From positions 1,240,001 to 1,304,000 of the forward strand of contig CP136062.1 in assembly GCA_032622095.1 (NCBI GenBank): DNA of 64,000 nt, given 5' to 3'. Position 1 is the stretch's first letter; the number at the start of each line of letters is the position of its first letter. Of this stretch, positions 58,420-64,000 are shown one piece after another. A model generated the notes under the pieces. That model saw only the letters and a program-made list of their open reading frames with translations. It searched no databases and was not told where the DNA came from. Source of the DNA: Siphonodentalium dalli (taxonomy: Eukaryota > Mollusca > Scaphopoda > Gadilida > Siphonodentaliidae). A program made the translations under genes and the position numbers.

Positions 58420-59050
58420 TGGCTGGACCATTGGTGCTAAAAAATGTACACATGGGTCAATTGACCCGGGGAGTGTCATGGGATTGGTGCCATTGACATC
58501 AGATGTCTTAAAAGGACAATAATAATTAATTATACACCCAAAATGGTCGGAATTTTGTAATAAAGATTGCTTCGCATGGGTCAATTGACACGAATATTGT
58601 CACGAGATAGGTGTTGTTAACATCTGATTCAGACGACTTAAAGGGGCATAAACAATTCTAATTTAAAAAATGAATCATATACACAAAATGGTTAGACTCT
58701 GGTCGCTGGAAATTGGTATACAGGGGTAAATTGACCCGGGCAAACTTAAAGGGGAACTTATAGATTATATTATAGAGATGAGCAATTCTTATCAGCTTAA
58801 ACGATATGTAGTAAAATTGGTACACATGGGATCCCATGACTAGGGGAATGTCATGGGATTGGCGCCTTGGACATCAGATGACATAAAGGGGGGTTTGTAA
58901 AATATGTTAACATAGCTTATCAATTAAAAGCATTTATCATCTCAGAAGATATATGGGAAAATTGGTACACAGAGATAATATGAAATTGGGCGTGTCATGG
59001 GATTGGTGCCGTTGACATTAGATGACTTAAAGAAGTACTAGTAATTAGCA
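58420..59050 (+). repeat. Degenerate ~130-150-bp tandem block, about five units
   Basis: Recurring words: TGGTACACATGGG or similar, GTCAATTGACCCGGG, GTGTCATGGGATTGGTGCC, GACATCAGATGACTTAAAG, then GGGC(A)ATAA. Copies are strongly diverged and of uneven length. It directly follows the 57178-58240 array. ATAAAGAGCG is present at 59051. Confidence 0.7.
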
Positions 59051-60160
59051 ATAAAGAGCGTTTATTATCAACTTAAAAGTAGAGGTAACTTTATCCAGAG
59101 TTTCATGCAATATATATGTGATGCTTATCTCAGGTGACTAATAAATAGTTTAAATGACTGGAGGGGGCACTAATAATGTGTTCATTCTTTACCTGAGCAA
59201 TGCCAGGTACCCTATCTAGTAATTGATACAGATATGATGGACTTATTTTTTGTATGGTGGAATGATTAGGTCCCGCGCTGACAGCACCCCTCCTCTCGTG
59301 CAAGTTTCCTCACCAAGCAGGTACTCACATATCTAAATTATTGTTCCTTCAATACATTGAAACTCCACAAGTACTACAGGGCATCAGATGAATATTTAAA
59401 CTAAACTGTTTAAAAAATGGAAAGATTCTTTGCAAACTTCAAGCTTCTGTTGGCCCATCAGAGGAGATACTGTAGGGAATCTTTTTGAACAAACCACTTT
59501 GATTTTAAATGGAAGTGCGCGACTAAAATATTGTAATCTGTGGGTAACATCAAGTGTGGTTTCTTCACTGCTTCAAGATTGCTGACTAATATTGATTTGA
59601 ATTTATAGATATTGGGATGAAATATCTCCAAATATTGACAGTAGAATTCTTGTCTATAGGCTCTATAAAAGCTGGTAATTTAGTGACACAGCTGGGGGAT
59701 AATACAAATGGAAACACTTTAGAAAGGACTTATTGAAAGATGCAATTGCCCACATGCCTGTAAATATATTCATTATTGACTGAATGTAATGCAGAACCGC
59801 ATGCACTGTATCTGTAATTGATAAACATCTTGCAATGGTTATTTCATTTATAACACTGGTTATACATGTTGGTATATCTTAAAAGGATAAGATATAAAAA
59901 TGTCGTTTCATCTCATCGATAGAGGCAATATTATTTTCATCTCATGCATCCATGAAATGTTGGAAGGTCTTCTCCCCAACTTGTTTTCAGAGGCCATATA
60001 TCCAGGACAATGGAGAGAGAGAGAAAGAGAAATACTGTCAAAACTATTTATTCAAATTCGGGAAAAGTCCATAACAACAATATCTAATATGTGCTCTATA
60101 GTAGTACATACATGTATCTTCAAAGATAAAATGAGAGTTGCACAAAATATTGTATTTAAG
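59051..60160. other. Intergenic DNA
   Basis: An 88-codon plus frame (59900-60166), with a QWREREREILSKLF segment encoded by a GAGAGAGAGAAAGAG run, has an ATG but no family or splice evidence. Nothing else is seen. Confidence 0.35.
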
Positions 60161-60313
60161 AAATGAATGTAGTGGGTGTGCATGTGTTATTGGGGGACAT
60201 GGCGCTGTGGTCGTTTGGGGACATTGTGCAAAGCGGTTGACACTAAATGTGCCCCAACAACCTATGTGCAGTATCTCTCAATAACACACATGCATAAACC
60301 CACTGCATTCATT
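60161..60313. mobile_element. Foldback MITE
   Basis: AAATGAATGTAGTGGGTGTG with CATGTGTTATTGGGG at the left; the inverse CTCAATAACACACATGCAT with AAACCCACTGCATTCATTT at the right. The loop has GGGGACATTGTGC and GTTGACACTAAATGTGCCCC, a second stem. No coding content. Confidence 0.65.
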
Positions 60314-61164
60314 TCTTTATTTATATAGCTTTTTAATTGTTTATTCCCATAAACAAGACAGTCAATGACTGTGGGTCGCTCACCAGACTTTAAAGACTGA
60401 GAAGACTGAGACTCTGAAGACTACAAGGGTCAGCAATTGACAATAGCACTAAAGACAAGTAGTTCTAAACAGGGACATAGCTGGAGGTTCTCAGATGAGC
60501 AAGGCTCGTCAAATGAAATTTCTAATTGCACACCACTGACAAATCTCCAATCTCTTACCTTTTAAAGAAAACAACCATACCACAGTACTAAGTTCACAAA
60601 AATCCTTTTGCACATCCCTCTTAGATTGAATTTTACAACTGGTACCAGTACTTCAAGCTCTCAAACGTTTGAAAATTACAAACCAAATAAAGTTAAAATT
60701 TGTGGCCAATTTGGTCCAACAGTTTAACCTGAAGTAGGAACATATGGACTGTTGGTTTAAAAACATACATGAGGGAAAAACAAACCAAACTATGAGAACA
60801 ATTCTAATCTATTTTTTATGTGAACATCTAATCTACAACTAATGTTATACCAGGCATGGAATTTTCAACTGTTTAAATTTTGATCAAATAGGGGGTCAAA
60901 ACTCCACCGCTCTACATTCCTTCCCCGTTGCCTCCAACATTGCCCCCACCCAGGCTTCCTAGAAATCAATATTATTATACCAGTACCAAACAGGATAGAG
61001 GAGAGTTAAATCTCTTATCTCTGCCCCTATTAGAACAAATGTGAATCCCCATCTATGAGATCCATTCATCTAGTAATATCAATATACCCCCATTATCCAA
61101 TAGGGTATGATTTCACCTGGATGAGTGGTGGTTAACAAAATAATATTGGGACAGCCAAGTCTGT
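60314..61164. other. Intergenic DNA
   Basis: No open frame or repeat could be supported. Confidence 0.35.
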
Positions 61165-61280
61165 ATTTAGAGTGTCTGACCTCTGCAGAATGAGGTCCAC
61201 AAAAGGTGAATTTAATGACACTATTCCCCAAGGTGGAATAGCACAACATATTCACTCTCTGGGGACCTCATTTCCTAACG
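61165..61280. mobile_element. Old copy of the hAT-like foldback MITE
   Basis: GTGTCTGACCTCTGCAGAAT then GAGGTCCACAAAAGGTGAA at the left and ATTCACTCTCTGGGGACCTC at the right match the cores of 1854-2107 and 2740-2958, with one central unit only and more divergence. Confidence 0.6.
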
Positions 61281-61959
61281 AGAGGCCAATCACGATCGAC
61301 AGATGTTTAACCCATACCTTGGCGATAGCGATTAGCTATAACTGATAATTGGTCAAAGATATGATCACAGTAATACATATATCAGTACTTAAACTTAAAA
61401 TCAAAAGCTCAAATAATTTGTCTTAAGAAGGGGTTAAAGTATTTGGGGTGGGGGAGGAGTCGATTTAAATCTCATAACTCTGTCCCTATTCACACAATGA
61501 CCTCTCACTGTGAGATCCAATGGTTTAGCCATTAATAAATTTGACAGATAGGATAAACAATTATCCAGCCAGCAGGTTGTTTGTCTTTACCTTCATACAA
61601 CCACCCCCTAGAGCTTTGTAACATATGTCACCACTCAATTAATAACAGATTTCGCTTGGAATGACATCTATTAAAGGTACTCTCATATACTCTGGATATT
61701 GGATGTTCACATGGCAATTTATTGCTATCATTATATTACATGCAACTATTGCAAATAAAATCTTCATATCTTCAAAAAAGGACATCACACCTAATTAATG
61801 GTATACAACTAAAACAAATTGGTGTCAATGAATTTTTTTTTTTTAATTAAATATTTTTTTTATTTAATATAAAAGTTTTTAAATATTTTTTGCGTGTTAA
61901 ATTGAGTGAGGAAATTCAATCTAAAAAAAAAATTTAAATTAAAAAACAAAACAAAAAAA
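61281..61959. other. AT-rich non-coding stretch
   Basis: Ends in T- and A-rich runs (61830-61960). No gene. Confidence 0.35.
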
Positions 61960-62350
61960 GGGGTCATAACTCCTTTAAAATAAATCGGATCAAACCCAAA
62001 TTCGAACTTGATCTGTATTTTGGGCTGATAATCTCACATACCAAATTTGGTCAATCAGATGAAATTGTTTTTGAGTTATGGCAGCATGTGTAAATTATAA
62101 GTAAAAAAGGGCCATAACCAGCCAAAACTGTAAAAAAAAAAAAAAACTCGATTCAAACCCATATTCGAACTCGAACTGTATTTTGGGCTGAGAAACCTGT
62201 ATACAAAATTTGGTTCCGATCAAATAGAAAATGTTAGAGTTATCGCATTATGCCTAAAGTGTCTACGGACGGACAGACAGACAGATGGATGGATGAACGA
62301 CGAGTGGTCAATCCGGACATTGACACTATGTGTACCATACTATGGTATAG
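61960..62350 (+). repeat. Two GGTCATAACTCC-type units with a GACA tail
   Basis: AAAAAGGGGTCATAACTCC and AAAAAAGGGCCATAACCAGC each precede AAATTCGAACTTGATCTGTA or ATTCGAACTCGAACTGTATT, TTTTGGGCTGA and ACCAAATTTGGT-like words. The block ends in GGACGGACAGACAGACAGAT then GGATGGATGAACGACGAG and TACCATACTATGGTATAGGT. It resembles a common mollusc dispersed repeat. Confidence 0.65.
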
Positions 62351-64000
62351 GTACACATAAAAAGTTTTATCTCATGCAGAGTACATGTACAAGAAAAATG
62401 TATCAAAGTTCAAACCTGTTGTGCCTCTTTAATATTTCTATTCACATTTGTAATCAATTGAAATCAATGTCGAAAAAGCTTTCCATTAATATATAAATAA
62501 AACAAACTAGACCTACAGTTCTAAAAGTGTTTTGAATAATTATTTTGTTCTCATAGACTGATACAGAGCTCTCAAGTTGTCTTCCCATGCAACCAACAAA
62601 TCTACTAAACACAATCACATTATTAACCTCAAATAGTAATGCAATTAAACAATAAAACCAGATTATGCCTTTAAGATGAAATTTAAATAACCATGCATAT
62701 AAAATATAAAAGCATAAACATTCCATCTATGATATCTCATCATACGGCCAACACATCTGCTAGCAGTTAATGGACCTATCCGTACGTCCCGCCCACCTGT
62801 AGACTGCATGGTTACTGTTACTACGCACCACAAGCCATCTCAATTGCGCTATCTCTTCAGTGCTAAAATAGCTTCCGATGAGAAAGGACTGTGTTGTTAA
62901 ACGCCATGTAACACGATAATAGGTCCCTTCTGAATATCACGATTTTCAAGATACCTTTGTGTGTATATATGCAACATGTAAAAGTGACTGTCATTAGATA
63001 TAAACAAAAATAGAACCAGTTTTTAAACAAAAAAAAGGTGTGATTGTTAGGCCACTTCCGATAAACAACAAAGATAGATGTTTAGGCATACGTTGAATCA
63101 AACGGTGTAAATGAAGCCATTATGAAACTTCAATATCAAATAGCAAATTTACTATTGAAGCTATGCTAATGGTTCACACCTTGATGCAATAAACCAAACG
63201 TAGGTGTACATGTGGTAATTAATCTATAATCCCTCTTTTGTCGAAATAAATATAACGATATCAGATTACCATACACGAGCGTCCTGAATGAACCCTGGTG
63301 CCATCAGGCCGGATGCAAAGGATTATCAAATAATGGCCTTTTAAAATTGCACATCCTATTTTCCCGTAAATAATGTACATTAAAGAAAATGCCGACTATC
63401 ATGGAGTCAGTTGCATGTTGCCATGTCGAGGCAACAAATGGCACAAAGTGAACTTGTTCGGTGAAGGTTGCGTGTATACACCGTGAAGCACGTGCAATGT
63501 GTGAAATTTCGTGTAATTCTCTTGGTAAACATCTGTTGATTCTCATTTACACATACATTGTCGGAGGAAGCTTTAGATTCTCAAATGGATTCAGTAAGAT
63601 CGACGTTCGCACGAGCTCCTACAGGTTAGTGCGAATAGCAGACAGTCGAACTCAATATTACCACGATGTTATAACAGCAACAAATGTATACATTTAGAAC
63701 GAAAAACACTTCACATAAAACACATACTCGCGGCACAATTAATATTCATAACGCATCACCGATCGGGACTACTATTTCCACGTTTTAGTCTGAAATCTGT
63801 TATATATAAATATTGAAATTTAAATAACACTAGGATCCGAGTGTGGTCGGTGGCATTATTTAATCCAGCCTAAAGAGATGTCATAGTTACTTTTTTTTAT
63901 TTAGGAAACCGAACTAAAACATGTATAAATATCGTTCGTCAATCGGACATGTTCCACATGCACATATCAACACCATTGTAGCTTTTTAAGACATATTTTG
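62351..64000. other. Intergenic DNA to window end
   Basis: Short frames at 62454-62726 and 63304-63697 lack domains or splice context. No repeat with clear ends. Confidence 0.35.

Overview
The window looks like nuclear DNA of a marine invertebrate, most likely a lophotrochozoan such as a mollusc. It is AT-rich and repeat-dense, with no bacterial operons. One gene is split by introns with GT..AG borders. The short palindromes TACATGTA and ACCGGT are everywhere. Several repeat families have a character I associate with bivalve and gastropod genomes: 'GGGCCATAACTCT' tandem units, 'TATTATACCCCC' units, and 'GACCCGACTTCGTCCGGGC' elements. The species assignment is inference. Most of the window is intron, intergenic DNA and transposon debris.

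Genes. (1) On the minus strand, 10204 down to 4175, five exons can be assembled by eye. Their splice sites are clean, the reading phases agree at three of the four junctions, and the layout matches DUF4806-type proteins. One internal exon seems to be missing, and exon 1 carries an in-frame TGA, so the gene may be decaying. A possible further exon lies at 1540-1396. (2) At 47049-46950 (minus) there is a first coding exon of a small secreted protein, with signal peptide, splice donor and TATA box. A tentative second exon is at 46851-46751. (3) A 27-codon transmembrane-like micro-ORF at 42830 is only a candidate.

The most unusual object is a compact 3.75-kb element at 35222-38973. It has terminal inverted repeats of about 570-590 bp and a near-perfect 6-bp target duplication. 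Inside, tightly packed minus-strand genes abut or overlap: a truncated ORF without ATG, a 73-codon basic protein, a 54-codon protein, and a zinc-finger/FtsK-HerA-like packaging ATPase of Maverick/Polinton or adintovirus character. The ATPase is broken by one in-frame TAG between Walker A and Walker B and by a frameshift before an acidic tail. A 290-bp palindrome cuts the upstream gene. The inner parts of the terminal repeats are shared with small foldback elements elsewhere in the window.

Other mobile DNA, left to right: a terminal-repeat element (186-1041); hAT-like foldback elements with 8-bp duplications (1854, 2740); a TTAA-flanked MITE family (2537, 3739, 4569, 15394), one copy carrying a nested hAT-like MITE; palindromic foldback elements (10337, 10892, 16234); a 1.46-kb element (18545); a young 3,990-bp non-autonomous element with perfect 53-bp inverted repeats and a perfect 9-bp duplication (23388-27377), inserted in a local repeat array; a 306-bp satellite with alternating subtypes (30718-32700); a 44-bp minisatellite (43345-43795); CT, AT and AC microsatellites (48-54 kb); an array rich in TCAAGGTCA (51190-54780); and two tandem blocks (57178-59050). 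No rRNA, CRISPR array or convincing tRNA was seen.
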